This document shows positions 1 to 12,689 of a DNA stretch of 64,000 bases, in pieces; the stretch's first letter is position 1, and each line of letters opens with the position of its first letter. Made by a program: the position numbers and the translations under genes. The notes below the pieces were generated by a model. It was given only the letters and a program-made list of their open reading frames with translations. It made no database searches and had not been told where the DNA came from. The DNA lies in assembly GCA_963576565.1 (NCBI GenBank), contig OY755038.1, positions 204,449,013 to 204,513,012 of the forward strand, written 5' to 3'. The DNA is from Aspidapion aeneum (lineage: Eukaryota; Arthropoda; Insecta; Coleoptera; Brentidae).

Positions 1-640
1 GAAAATCGTTACAAGGCATTCTTTAGTTGGTTTTTGTAGGCTTAACTTCGCTTGATTTACGGGGGTAGAGGGTTTCAACTGGGAACAATAACTTTGTATA
101 AAACTATTACCATTGTTATGCATAACTGTTTTGATCTTTATTTTAGAGTTTATTTTACTTTTTTTAGAATAGTTTAATAGTTTTAACATTATAATCAAAT
201 ATTTATTAAGAAATGAATATATGAAATTTCAAAGAAGAAAATTGAATAGGTGTGTATGATTTTCCTCCATTGTTTACATAATTTAGAAAAAAACATTATA
301 GTAGTACTTTCTCCAAGAACCGCCAAATTCTATTCTGAAATCGTGTAAAAAAATTAAAATACTTTTATCAATTATCCAAGTTGTTGCACATATTCTGCGG
401 TGCATAAGCTATATTGCCGTTAACCAACATTTGGACAATTTTTATGTTTTGGTGCCGTCTTAATCACAACATTATTCTACACAAATTTTTATAAGCAAAT
501 CTTCTCTAGCTTTTGTGGTTTTTAAGAAACTAATAACTTCCAGTTATCAAGGAGCATCATTTGTTTATTATTTTCCGGGTTTTTTTATCAAAACTAGGAA
601 ATTTTTTTAGGTAGTTAACGGCATTCTAGCTTAAGGACAG
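1..640. other. AT-rich DNA, nothing recognised
   Basis: No open frame with recognisable protein features, no RNA gene and no clear repeat boundary seen. Confidence 0.5.
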
Positions 641-2169
641 CACACCCTGGTCGAATTTCCAGAAAAGCTGGCCATAATAGATATTATCGTTTGCGGAATT
701 TTTAATCAAATTTATGACAAATTTATTTATAACACTCCAGTACTCTAGTTGGCCTTAAAAAAAGCAATTAATATATTTTCATTTATTCGTAGCGTCCTGT
801 CAAACTTAGATTATGCTTTCTTATTAGTTTTATTAATTTCACCAAATAGATATTTTGATAAGGTTTGTATTCATCTGGCAGTTTTAAAAATCTACTGACG
901 TTTTTAGTTAGTTATGAATACCAATACTCAAGGTATTTAGTAATTAATATTTAAAATATTTTTATTTTTCTGCTCATTGCCTAGAGCCGGTGAATTAAAA
1001 TGTAAAGGGTTGATATGTTAGTCAAATCAAAATTACAAATTCGTAATATAATAACATTTTTGTTAATGATTTCACCATATTTCTGACTACAAATATACTC
1101 TAAAATATTCAATACGATTCTGGAAACAAAAAAAACTTGCACAAATTTGCACCATTTTTCATATTTAATTTTTGAAATTTTTGAGATTTGGGTGATTATT
1201 AAAACTGTTTAAGGCACATTATTTTTACTGTATATTTTTTTAAATGCCTGTTTTATATTTCTATAAATTAATACAAAAAATTTAAAAACTGTCTTAATTT
1301 GATTAAAAGCTTTTTTTTCCTTTTTTTACCAAAATTGTCCAGCAGAATAATTTGATTTTTAATTCTAATGATTGAAATAACTGTGATATTAATTAATTAA
1401 AATTTTTTTAAAACAGCTAATTTTTAAAAAAGAGCAAACCTTCAGTTTAAATTTCTTTAAAAATTAAAATATTAACCCATAAATATTTTTTACCTTTTTC
1501 TGGGCAAGTGACATATAGGTACACGTTAGGGTTCCAAATTATGTAGATTTTTTTTTAAGAGTATGAATAAGATATATTTTTTGTATGTTAGTAACACCGT
1601 TTTCTTAAAAAAAAATACTTATTGTGTCAGGAGATGCGATAGCTGTCCCCAGCGAGGAGCTAAGGAAAAACATATTTTAGGTAAATTCGCAAACCCCGAC
1701 AAAAAAAGTCCCGTAATAGTCAAAGTTTCTGATATAAATTCGGTTTCATTCTTAAGGGGCATATTACTAGTTTTTATTAAAATATAACAACTATATTTAT
1801 TAATCCTAACTTCAAACAAAATTTGATTTATTTTCGTATTTAGAAAAAAAATTAATCTATAAGAAATAAATTAGAGGAATGTAGCTATATTTAATTTTGA
1901 TCACCCTGTATCATTTAATGTTTTTATTATTTAAATATTTAATACAAATATTGAGAGATTTAAGTGTCGTGTTTTAAAACGGTTTAAGAACTTACAAATA
2001 ATTTTTAAATGTCGTTTTTATCGTTAGGGATAATTCCTACACCCTGTATATAATTATAATGATTCAAAAATTTAACAAAGAGACATATTTATCTAAAACA
2101 CGATATTTTAAACGTGTTATAACCTATAACCTTATTATGGCCAGCTTTTCTAGAAATTCGACCAGTGTG
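641..2169. mobile_element. Candidate non-autonomous DNA transposon bounded by ~37-bp inverted repeat
   Basis: The segment at 641-679 and the segment at 2133-2169 are inverted copies sharing GGTCGAATTTC, AGAAAAGCTGG and CCATAATA with about two mismatches. They could be the ends of a 1.5-kb element. No transposase is visible inside and I could not find a target-site duplication, so the superfamily is unknown. The interior is very AT-rich and contains two CACCCTGTAT motifs (about 1905 and 2042) of the kind seen at the ends of mariner-type MITEs. Confidence 0.4.
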
Positions 2170-3829
2170 CGGCGGTATTGACAGCTTGCAACATACAAGC
2201 CTTGGCCACTCGATTTGACAGTACCAGATATTAGTGGATCAAAGGACAAATTAGCCGAATACAAATTTTATTAAAATACAGTGAGCCTGAAAATCAATGC
2301 CTAAAAACAAGTCGCTGCGTTGCCATAAATTTTACTTGTTCTTTATCTAGTCCTGCATGTAATTAATGCTTTTTGATGTCGAAAACAATATTTAAATTTA
2401 AAAACTAATAAATGGCAAAAATAGGATTTATAATTCAAATTCCATTTTGTTACACCTTTATCTAAATAGTGACGAAAGAGGATATCACTTAACGTCGCAA
2501 ACTTACTGTTACCCTATAATCGTGCCACGTTTCAAATCTTTCGGGCCTTTTTCCACCAAGCGGCATGTTTATGTCTCTAATAGTTGGACTTATACCGGTA
2601 TCTATCCATGGATACTCAATTGTTTCGGCCTTGTTGCCTTGACGGTAATAACTCAAAAACAAACTATCATTAGGGTGCGATTATAGCTATATAGCGGCTA
2701 GAGCAAGAAGCGGGTGTGGGAGGCAAGGTTTTCTCAACTTCCTCTCACGTAGTTTTATAAAATTAGACATGCGGTACCAAATTATTTTCTAATGGCTTGG
2801 AGCGATGCTACCAAATAAAATTAGGCTTACGTCTTAAACTTTATGTAAAAAAAGGGTTGTTTCTCGAATTTTAAGATTTGATACATGTTTTTGATAAAAA
2901 ATATCGTTTGAAAAAATCCGACAAAAACAATCACATTTTGTTTTTACAGGTATGTTCAGAGAAAAGACTGCAATTATTTTTTTTTGGTTTTTCCTAAAAA
3001 TCAAAGCTTGCAAAAACCGAAGTTCGCAATAATTGGTTCTCGGTTTTTACGCCACTAGAGATTTATTACACAAAACTGAAAACTAATTTTAACAAAAGAT
3101 TTTTTTGCAGTTTTTGTATCTACTAGATTTACTTAGTTACAGAAGAAAAGTCTACCCAAAATTTGACACGCGGAAGCGGGATTTTTAAAGATGGCCGCGG
3201 TACTATAACTAAACAAACAATTGGTAAAACCTTATTGAAAATGCAAAACAGTAAAATATATTATGACAATAGGAAAAAAACATTTAGCACTTTTCGCCAT
3301 CCCCCACCCCTTTTTTTACCAACCCCTCCCCACAACCAAAAGTCACAGATAAAATTTACTTTGAAAATTGGATTTTCCATAAAAAAAACTATAAAAAAGG
3401 ATCTTACACCAAAATTATATTTTCATAAAAAAAAATTATACGCCACTTCCATAAATGCAGACTTCTAAATCCCTTTGTAGCTTAAAAACTACAAGGTCTA
3501 TCAAGAAGCGGTTTTGACATTTGAAGAAAAACCAGCAAAAAACATCGAATTTGGCCCATTCTGTACGTAGTTTTAAGTTTTAAGATGACTGCTGCACTAA
3601 AACTTTTTGTTAGAATTTATTTTTGGTAAAAACGAATTTTTACAGCTTCTTCAGCCACATGTTTAAAACTCAAAAAAAATTTGAAAATTCAGCAATGAGA
3701 ATTGCGTGTAATTTGTACAATAAGGCGCTGACTCGTGACGTATCATTAAAAGTGCACCCCGATATAAAATGTAATTTTCGAACATACCCATTTGCATCTC
3801 TTTTTAAAGCATAATTATTTATTATTGCG
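2170..3829. other. AT-rich DNA, nothing recognised
   Basis: Short open frames at 2447-2686 and 3163-3468 have no recognisable domain and look like chance frames. No RNA gene or element boundary seen. Confidence 0.45.
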
Positions 3830-3837
3830 GTCTAACT

Positions 3838-4029
3838 CAGTGGCGTATATATGGGGGGTCTGGGGGGCTCGCCCACCCCCCCCCCCCGAAGCTAAGATTT
3901 TTTTGGATATTTTCCATATATTTCATGAATACAAACACAAATAGCATAAAATACAGCCTCATGAGGTCTCGGGCCCCCCCCAAAACTGTCTCGGGCCCAC
4001 CCCGAAACATTTTTCTATATACGCCACTG
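3838..4029. mobile_element. hAT-type MITE with perfect 8-bp target duplication
   Basis: The element starts CAGTGGCGTATATA and ends TATATACGCCACTG, an imperfect inverted repeat of the CAGTGGCG class common in insect hAT MITEs. The 8-bp sequence gtctaact occurs directly before (3830-3837) and directly after (4030-4037), as expected for hAT insertion. The 192-bp interior has G- and C-runs and no coding capacity. Confidence 0.85.
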
Positions 4030-4189
4030 GTCTAACTTATAAGTCATTGATCACAAATTGGCAAAATAATCCCAGGGTTGAAAGATATGCGCCCATATAG
4101 ATTTTGCAAAGTCACTTGAATAACTCCTAATACGGGGTTCTATCGATTTCATGAAATTTTGCTTCATTCTGCCCTTCAAAAGTTATCCA

Positions 4190-4520
4190 AATTCATATAA
4201 AATCTTCCTGGTATAATTTCAACCCTACCGACAGAGAAGAGCGCGGCTCTTTGCGGTCCGACCACAAAGTCTTTGTTTTCCGACCGACCCAGCCCAGGTG
4301 GATGGACGGCACCTGATTGGCAGATATTTTTGAGTTAGAAAATAAATCAGTGTCGTTCCTGTAGGTGTAGGAATAGAAAGTTTTATTATCTATTTTTATT
4401 TCTTTAGTTTACGCCATAAATAAATGAAATAATTTTCATGAGTATATCTACCGCCGCCCATGTTAATTTCTATAAAGGATATGCCGATTGTCGGCTTTTA
4501 TCTTTGTTCAACTGACTTTG
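4190..4520 (+). repeat. Dispersed repeat R1, copy a
   Basis: This stretch recurs in reverse orientation at about 52000-52360. Shared blocks include the CCGACAGAGAAGAG-like start, the segment around the GGTGCC motif near 4305, and the segment ending near 4510 (TTTGTTCAAC). The second copy has an extra ~60 bp near 52160-52220. No coding function is evident. Confidence 0.7.
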
Positions 4521-4741
4521 CAGAAACTATTCCAATAAATTGATTTAAAAAAAGAGAGTAAGTAGCTGGATGATAATGTGTGTTTAAGAAATAAAACAAA
4601 TAGACTACCAAATATTATAATAGTAAGACAGGACAAAAAATAAAAAATCGGAGCCGCACCGTGTTGTGTCAGCAAAACTGAATGAGCGGTTTTGGTCACC
4701 TTATTACCTATTAACCGATAAAAAAAACCGGGAACTTTCCC

Positions 4742-5404
4742 CGACGCGGATTCTTTACTCTCTTTCTATATTTCGTAATTAGCAGGCAACAAAACACATC
4801 GGGAGATTGCAGGCCAGCGTATAGACAAGAATGTTGAAGCGATTTTTGTTTTTCGTTCGCCTGTGTCTACTCGATATGCCGCGGGGTGAAGGCGTCCGTT
4901 GGTTGTCATAACAATTTTGCATGCTTTCGCAGGGCAAAGACTCCGGTGTTGAACCCGCGTCCATTATTGGAATAGTGTCCGGTAACAGTTAACAGCTTGA
5001 TTAGGTGCGTCAGCGTATTGGTTATATTCGGTTCTGATTGGGTTTTTATTTTAATTATTTTGCATAATTTTCTCTGTGTACGATGCAGTGTGGGTTTTAA
5101 TGGAAAAGCCGTTCCCAATATTATTCTAAAGAAACCGGCTAAGGTTAAAGACAAAGTGTAAAACCGACGTTTTAAAGAAGGGAAGACGAATTATCTCATA
5201 TAGAAGCAGTAAAATTTAAATTAAATTGCAATTGCACCATCGTAAACCTACTACATACCTAAGTTCGCTGATTTTACTGAATTTAGGTAAGTTCTTTATA
5301 GAACGTATTTACATAGCATATTATTATATTTTTATTCGTGTGTATAAAAAAGTGGGGTAGGGAAATCCTGTGCGACCCATTGCGAAAACCACGAGCCGCC
5401 ACTG
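4742..5404 (+). repeat. Dispersed repeat R2, copy a, with a faint THAP-like signature
   Basis: The sequence recurs in the same orientation at 53782-55045. Near 5138-5180 the reading resembles the end of a THAP domain (V-K-D-K-V then R-F/H-F-x-E-G), better preserved in the second copy as VKDKVYSQHF followed by QEG. THAP domains occur in P-element/THAP9 transposases, so this may be a transposase relic, but frames are broken. The block ends GCCGCCACTG, a hAT-like terminus; no matching left end was found here. Confidence 0.5.
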
Positions 5405-8354
5405 AGACGTCCTTATTAATACATTAACTTAAAAAGAGATAGTAAATAATCGGATAATAATGTGTGAGTTCAATCAATGAAACGAATAGATTTGTTAATT
5501 TTTTTGGTGATAGGAAGGAAGCTTTAAATGACGGTACGTTCTGGAATCATATTTTGTGACGGCGTGCACTTTTCAAGCTGCCACGTCACATTCAGCGCCT
5601 TATTCAATTAATTAATACCTAAATAATTTGGCGCCGCATGTCTTATTTTACTAACTATCTACGTGCTTCCCCCCTTACCTGCTCGGGTGGGGGCGGGTAA
5701 GACGGCGGTGTCGGCGTTGGCTGGTGGCTATTAGTTTTTTCAGGGTGCAATTTAGCCACCTGGAAATTATACATTCATTAGGGAGGAGCTTGGAAAAACA
5801 TTCATTTTAGGTTAAATTATTTAAGGAAGGCGGTAGGTAACAAATGGGTCTTTGCTCTACGTTCTTTAAAGGGAAATAGGTAAAGGAACAGAAAAGGGTC
5901 GTTTAAGAAATTTACATAAAAATTATACGTACTCAGAAACTTTAGCAAACATCGCATGGGTATTAGAACATATTCATTTATAATTTAAAAGTTTGATTTT
6001 TGGAAAAACGCTAAAACACATCGATCAATATAATAATATTTTATTATTAATTATTATTTATTATCAAGGGGGTGTTCCAAAACCAAGTGACTACTAAAAA
6101 TTTATTTTTTCAAAGAAAAATATCTATATTTTTTTTTAAATTCTCTTTTGAAATTTATGTATATTTTGTGTAATTTGTCCAATAAACGTAACAATTACGA
6201 AAAATTTACGATTGATTTCTTTCAAAATTTTCATGCTAGAATGTGTGGATTGCAAGAAATGAATTTAAAATTACGTGGTTTGTTTTTTGACAAAACGCTC
6301 ATTTGTTGAGTTTGAGCATAAAACATTGTCTGATACATAAAATATACTTTTTGAAACAAAATTCAAAAAAAATTTTTTTTTTAAACTAAGTTGGTGTATA
6401 ACTTATTTTTAGACATCCGTTCCTGTATGGTTACATACATTTATTGTGAAAAAAGTTGCAGTAAAAAATTAAAATCGATGTATAATATAAGTAAATGCCC
6501 TTAACGTGTAAACAAAAAAATTTTAATCCGCACCTCCTCGTAAATATTAAATGTAATCAAACATTTTACATATACCTAATACTAATTGAAGTTAGTGTTC
6601 TTTAATTAGTTTAGGGACACCCTGTATAACTGAATTTAATCTAAACTAATAAAAATCAACGTGTCCGAGTATTTTTCCAATAATCAAGCTCTTAGGTATA
6701 TTTTTAAATAAAAAAAGAGTAAAAAAAATATTAGAGTAAAAACTGCAACAAACTAGTATTGTTATTATTGTTAAAACCCACATTAATAGGATATCATACG
6801 GAACTGACGGATTTGAGTTAAAATTTTTATTTTCGAGTCATTCCAAAGACTGATAAAAAGTCTTGCGTGTGTTGTTACAGTCACGACCATTCCCCCGATT
6901 TTCAGAAGGCTGTCCGCGATAGTCCCGATTTTGACTTGCATCTTTTTATTCTGGTTTTTGCTGGTTTTTTAAGATTCGCTTTTAAAAATTAGTCCTAAGC
7001 AAAATATACATTTGTTTACCTTTCAATCTTTTAAATATTGGTAAAAAATAGGAAGGACTAAATTTACTTAATTTTGTAAAACCACTGCACCGCCGACGAC
7101 GCTGCAATAATATTTTATATTCGGTCATTGTTTTTTAAGTTTTAAGAAAAGTGATTTTTTCTTTAAAAACCTCGGGCGAGAACCTGGTCAATCATTTTTT
7201 GTCAACCATTAAATCCCCACCTCCTGAGCTTTGAAACAATAATACGCTGAAGCAACAGTACGTCGAGTTAAAAAAAGTATACGATCACGTTAGTGATAGG
7301 TAATCTATTAAACGAAATTTTTGGATTTGAAATCAAAAAACTTTTGAGTCATGGAAAAACAGTATACTAAGAGGGAATTCTGCGTATAACATATAATGGG
7401 CGTATAAGGATTTTGAAATAACACTTTTATGGGTAAAGTATTTAATATTTTTTGATAAAAGTTTTGATAATTAGTAAACAAAAGAATTCCTTATTGCGCA
7501 TATGAATCCTGAATAAAAAAATTAAACCTCAACCCCCAAAAAACGTGCCTAGAGTACCAAATTTTTATAATTTTTTTGATACATTATTATTTCGAGAACC
7601 GTTTCACTTATCGCAATTGGGTTTTAAAAACGCGGTGTATTTAGGCCACTTCTTAAAAGTGCCAAAAAGATTTTTTTCAAAGTTTGCCAAATTTTGCCCA
7701 AAAAAGTGTTATTTCAAAACCCTTACAATTAGATTTTTGCCTACAATATTTTATATTTTTATTGCGATATAACTCTGCACAGACTTAACGGCTTTAGGAA
7801 ACTTTAATTATTTTATAATTCCCCTTTATATTAAATACACGGTAAAACAAATTAACTCAGATCAAAGCAAATTGCTTAAAAGTAAAATAATTTGTGCTTT
7901 CCTATTCACCAAAAGAATATTTTCTTGATATAGCACAAAAAATATCTTGCCCTTTATTTTAATGTGAATCAGAAATTGTTTTATTATAAATTGGAACTGA
8001 ATTATTCTAAGGCACCGTTTTCTCTGGAAGCAAAATATTACTTATATGAAGACAATTTGCTTTGTTACAAAATGGGTTATACTGAAACAAAGCAATTGAA
8101 GAAGAAAAATAAAGTCTCATTTCAAGATTAAACGCTGCGTTGAACTAAAAAGAAATATTTAAATTCAAAACAAATTGTTTTAAGGTGTTTTCATTGTACA
8201 GAAATTTTTGTACTGTGCACTTTTCCCATAAAATAGTAATTTCAAAACTCTTACGCGCTTATTATATGCCATAAGTAGAATAAAGAAAATAATTGGACCA
8301 AACTTTTTGAATGACAAAACATAACATGCAGCTATACTGTAAATGGTAAACGCT
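5405..8354. other. AT-rich DNA with scattered MITE-end motifs
   Basis: No coding region recognised. A GGGGGTGTTCC-like motif near 6068 and a GGACACCCTGTATA motif near 6624 are of the type found at mariner-MITE ends and could bound a decayed ~560-bp element, but their flanking sequences do not align well enough to claim it. Confidence 0.4.
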
Positions 8355-8362
8355 ATCGTAAC

Positions 8363-8427
8363 TAGAGTCCCTGTATGTTGACATATTTGGATATATTATC
8401 CAAATATGTCAACATACAGGGACTCTA
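8363..8427. mobile_element. 65-bp perfect-hairpin hAT-like mini-element
   Basis: Two 31-bp arms are exact reverse complements around a 3-nt loop. The ends TAGAG and CTCTA match the hAT terminal consensus TAGNG. The 8-bp sequence atcgtaac lies directly on both sides (8355-8362 and 8428-8435). The element is essentially nothing but its two terminal repeats. Confidence 0.85.
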
Positions 8428-8451
8428 ATCGTAACTAACTGTCTAACCGAA

Positions 8452-8640
8452 TTTTTCTGGCCCCAATTATTGGATGACATGACAGATATGCATACGGAAG
8501 TCACGTAATATCAGCAGGATGGTGCGAACTGTCTATCACGCTACATACAATACAATTTTCGAAAATTTTCTGGTCGCGTTATTTCACGTAACGGGAATCA
8601 GTTCAGACAAACCAGAAATTTATTGCATATAGGGTTTATC
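8452..8640 (+). pseudogene. mariner/Tc1-type transposase relic (middle of DDE domain)
   Basis: Reading the plus strand across a stop gives a peptide with QQDGA, the block around the second catalytic Asp of mariner-type transposases, followed by FSGRVISRN, which matches the conserved stretch before the third Asp in that family. Upstream residues FFWPQLLDDM also fit. The remaining transposase and both ends are missing. The frame is broken at least once before QQDGA. It is a short, dead fragment. Confidence 0.6.
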
Positions 8641-9984
8641 AAAAGGGATCTAGGAGTAGAATCTTTATAAACTGAACAGAAGTGCTATATAGATTTTGTG
8701 CAAATCAAAGAAATACAATAATATTGTGCAAGGCTGTCAGTTTTTTTAGTTTGATAGTTTTTTATATTGCTGTCGTTATGTTTGTGCTATGATGCCAAAC
8801 TAATCCAAGCGAATTTATACCACACTAATTGGACGCAGAAGCCTGCAAAACCAATCGAGATGTGCGTTTCTTCTGTTGTATACGGCAGTTTTTTGGCAAA
8901 CTGACTAGGAGTTGGCGAATATTAACATTAAGTCAAAACTTTTTAAAAAAAGCAATTTTGAATATGGTTTTATCATTTTTAATAAAAAAGGATTTTCTAA
9001 AATCTAAACCTAAAACGTGTAAAAATATAAAATCAGAAAATGAAGAACTTTACATTATGTTATCAACATTCTTTACTGTTATTCTGTCATAGTAACCTCG
9101 GTCTATACCCGTCTCTCTTTTCTTATTTCATTTTTTGTCTGTTTATCCATTTGTTTGACACACGACTTTTAAGTATCCTAGATTCGGAGCCCTGTATATT
9201 CTTGTAAGATAAAATCAATTTTACTGCTTAAACATAAAATTTTAGGACTAATTAGAGAACTTTAGCCATAAAAGTGAATGTTTGCATAACCTACCGCTAT
9301 AATCTTTAAAATATTTATTTTTTTTAGCACTTTATTAAGTTGATAAAATGTGCCAAATATGAATAGAGTCGCTGGATAGACAGTATTATAATATTAAAAC
9401 AATCGATACTATAATTTGATTAGCCTGTATTTTGCAAAAAAGGCACGTCCGTAGGAATTCCAATAATATTTACATTAGAATAACTATTACTTACGTGACT
9501 AATAACTGAAGCTTAATTAATTTAACTCTATTTTGATACTGACTCAATATTATTTTTATAGCAATAGCTTTTACCTAATGTTTTTAATTATATTTCCGCA
9601 GGATCAGCATAAAGAACTTATATAGATGTAGTCTATACCGACAGGACCAAGGAACATAAGAATTTTGTCCTTGAATTTACTATCACTCGGCCTCTCCCTC
9701 TACCCGAACCATTACGCGTTGGCTATCGTAGGAGGCCAATAATTATTTATTCTTTATTTGTGCCTTGTACTAGAAACAGAAGAATTCTTAAACTAAAATA
9801 ATACATTCTTAGAACTCAAAAGTGATATTTGTCAATTGGCCGAAAAAGTTCAGATAGTCAGATAGTATTATCAAAGTAGATCATTTTTTCGGAAATTTTT
9901 GCAAATCGCATTGTGCACAATTTTAACTAGTCGGGTTGCGTGGCATCAAGTCATCACAAAAAATCTACAGTTTTAAATGAATAC
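8641..9984. other. AT-rich DNA, nothing recognised
   Basis: An 87-codon open frame at 8829-9092 has no recognisable domain and low-complexity Lys-rich content; I regard it as chance. No RNA gene or repeat boundary seen. Confidence 0.45.
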
Positions 9985-10110
9985 CAGGAAGCTCGGAATA
10001 TCATGATTTGCGCTGCACTGTGAAAAATCCTATGTTGAAAAGCAATCAAATTGCCAAAGCAGTTGATACGTCTTCAACCACCATTAAAAGAATCCTTAAT
10101 AAATTAGTAA
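9985..10110 (+). pseudogene. Transposase helix-turn-helix fragment (Tc1/mariner type)
   Basis: From about 10026 the plus strand reads N-P-M-L-K-S-N-Q-I-A-K-A-V-D followed by TSSTTIKRIL. This has the shape of the HTH DNA-binding segment of IS630/Tc1/mariner transposases. Upstream the frame is interrupted by stops. It lies on the same strand as the catalytic-domain relic at 12690-13399 and may be the start of the same dead gene, separated by a MITE and a 1.57-kb satellite array. That link is inference. Confidence 0.45.
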
Positions 10111-10132
10111 AAAAAAAATTTAAGTCACAAGC

Positions 10133-10548
10133 TTTTATAAAATGCACTAAAAATTAAAAAATAATTTTCTAACATTCTAATATTATCATAATAATAAAAG
10201 CGATGACCGACTGATGGAAATTTTGACGATGTTAGCACGATAAGATATCCGTATCAATTAAATATCACTATTTGCAAGAATCAATCTAGCAGAAAAACGC
10301 AGAGGTACCAAACCCACCCAACCCGACCCAAGATACCCCAGCATTTCTTTGACATAGGTATGACAATGGCATAGCATTACGGCACATCAAACATATCTTT
10401 GATGACCTGCTATGTTGAATATTCTTTAAGTGTTTAGATCACAAATTTAGATTAACGTATGCTTTGATTTGCGGCCATCGCTTTTATTATTATGATAATA
10501 TTAGAATGTTAGAAAATTATTTTTTAATATTTAGTGCATTTTATAAAA
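10133..10548. mobile_element. MITE with ~77-bp terminal inverted repeats
   Basis: The arms 10133-10209 and 10471-10548 are near-exact reverse complements, including the TTTTATAAAATGCACTAAA end and the AATAATAAAAGCGATG inner part. The ~260-bp interior is non-coding. Runs of A or T at both edges hide any target duplication, so the superfamily is unassigned. Confidence 0.75.
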
Positions 10549-10689
10549 AAAAAATTTTACCAACTTATTTTCTACTTTTTAGTCTCAGCTATCTGCTCCA
10601 TTAAATGAAAATTTTTGTTCAATATCAGAACAGAAGAGTTTATTCTAGATTATAATGAAATCGCTGATCGTGAGTTGTTTGGAAACTCA

Positions 10690-11076
10690 TTTTTCTATTG
10701 GGGGAAAGAGAGGGTGGGGGTAGAGGTAGAAATATATTTTTTGTTTGGGCTGTATTGCATATACCAAATTTTATAAAAGTCATTTAAAGTGAAGTGTGTC
10801 AAAAACGCAATTTTTATGGAAGGGGGTGGGGGGTAGGGTGGGAGGACAATTTTTCATTATTGTTATATTGTCATCGGACCACTATATGTATACCAAATTT
10901 CATCCAAATCGGATAATGGGAAGTGTGTCAAAAACGCATTTTTCTATAGATGGGGGTTGGGGTAGGAGTGGTAGGATTTTTTTTCAATGTTGTATTGTCA
11001 TCGGACCACTACGTGAATACCAAATTTCATCCAAATCGGATAATGGGAAGTGTGTCAAAAACGCTTCACAAGATTT
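10690..11076. repeat. Tandem ~130-bp units preceding the GATAGTTA array
   Basis: Three diverged units share GTGTGTCAAAAACGC, a G-rich stretch, GTCATCGGACCACTA and ACCAAATTTCATCCAAATCG. The last unit runs straight into the octamer satellite. In insects this kind of unit commonly forms the 3' tail of repeat families that end in short tandem repeats; the family is not identified here. Frames through the units are open by chance. Confidence 0.7.
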
Positions 11077-12650
11077 GATAGATAGTTAGTTAGATAGTTA
11101 GTTAAATATTTAGATAGTTAGATAGTTAGATAGTTAGATAGTTAGATAGTTAGATAGTTAGATAGTTAGATAGTTAGATAGTTAGATAGTTAGATAGTTA
11201 GATAGTTAGATAGTTAGATAGTTAGATAGTTAGATAGTTAGATAGTTAGATAGTTAGATAGTTAGATAGTTAGATAGTTAGATAGTTAGATAGATAGTTA
11301 GATAGTTAGATAGTTAGATAGTTAGATAGTTAGATAGTTAGATAGTTAGATAGTTAGATAGTTAGATAGTTAGATAGTTAGATAGTTAGATAGTTAGATA
11401 GTTAGATAGTTAGATAGTTAGATAGTTAGATAGTTAGATAGTTAGATAGTTAGATAGTTAGATAGTTAGATAGTTAGATAGTTAGATAGTTAGATAGTTA
11501 GATAGTTAGATAGTTAGATAGTTAGATAGTTAGATAGTTAGATAGTTAGATAGTTAGATAGTTAGATAGTTAGATAGTTAGATAGTTAGATAGTTAGATA
11601 GTTAGATAGTTAGATAGTTAGATAGTTAGATAGTTAGATAGTTAGATAGTTAGATAGTTAGATAGTTAGATAGTTAGATAGTTAGATAGTTAGATAGATA
11701 GTTAGATAGTTAGATAGTTAGATAGTTAGATAGTTAGATAGTTAGATAGTTAGATAGTTAGATAGTTAGATAGTTAGATAGTTAGATAGTTAGATAGTTA
11801 GATAGTTAGATAGTTAGATAGTTAGATAGTTAGATAGTTAGATAGTTAGATAGTTAGATAGTTAGATAGTTAGATAGTTAGATAGTTAGATAGTTAGATA
11901 GTTAGATAGTTAGATAGTTAGATAGTTAGATAGTTAGATAGTTAGATAGTTAGATAGTTAGATAGTTAGATAGTTAGATAGTTAGATAGTTAGATAGTTA
12001 GATAGTTAGATAGTTAGATAGTTAGATAGTTAGATAGTTAGATAGTTAGATAGTTAGATAGTTAGATAGTTAGATAGTTAGATAGTTAGATAGTTAGATA
12101 GTTAGATAGTTAGATAGTTAGATAGTTAGATAGTTAGATAGTTAGATAGTTAGATAGTTAGATAGTTAGATAGTTAGATAGTTAGATAGTTAGATAGTTA
12201 GATAGTTAGATAGTTAGATAGTTAGATAGTTAGATAGTTAGATAGTTAGATAGTTAGATAGTTAGATAGTTAGATAGTTAGATAGTTAGATAGTTAGATA
12301 GTTAGATAGTTAGATAGTTAGATAGTTAGATAGTTAGATAGTTAGATAGTTAGATAGTTAGATAGTTAGATAGTTAGATAGTTAGATAGTTAGATAGTTA
12401 GATAGTTAGATAGTTAGATAGTTAGATAGTTAGATAGTTAGATAGTTAGATAGTTAGATAGTTAGATAGTTAGATAGTTAGATAGTTAGATAGTTAGATA
12501 GTTAGATAGTTAGATAGTTAGATAGTTAGATAGTTAGATAGTTAGATAGTTAGATAGTTAGATAGTTAGATAGTTAGATAGTTAGATAGTTAGATAGTTA
12601 GATAGTTAGATAGTTAGATAGTTAGATAGTTAGATAGTTAGATAGTTAGA
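11077..12650. repeat. Octamer satellite (GATAGTTA)n, about 1.57 kb
   Basis: Roughly 190 almost perfect copies of GATAGTTA. Imperfect units occur only at the left edge (11077-11112), and two extra GATA tetramers sit near 11288 and 11694. Such homogeneity implies recent expansion or an assembly-collapsed array of uncertain true length. Flanks are the ~130-bp units on the left and a mariner relic on the right. Confidence 0.95.
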
Positions 12651-12689
12651 CAGAACATCTGAAGCTAAACAAAAGCTTGTTAAAATAAT

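Noticed and set aside
6065..6636. mariner MITE between GGGGGTGTTCC and GGACACCCTGTATA
   Set aside because: Only the outermost bases resemble each other; adjacent sequence does not pair.
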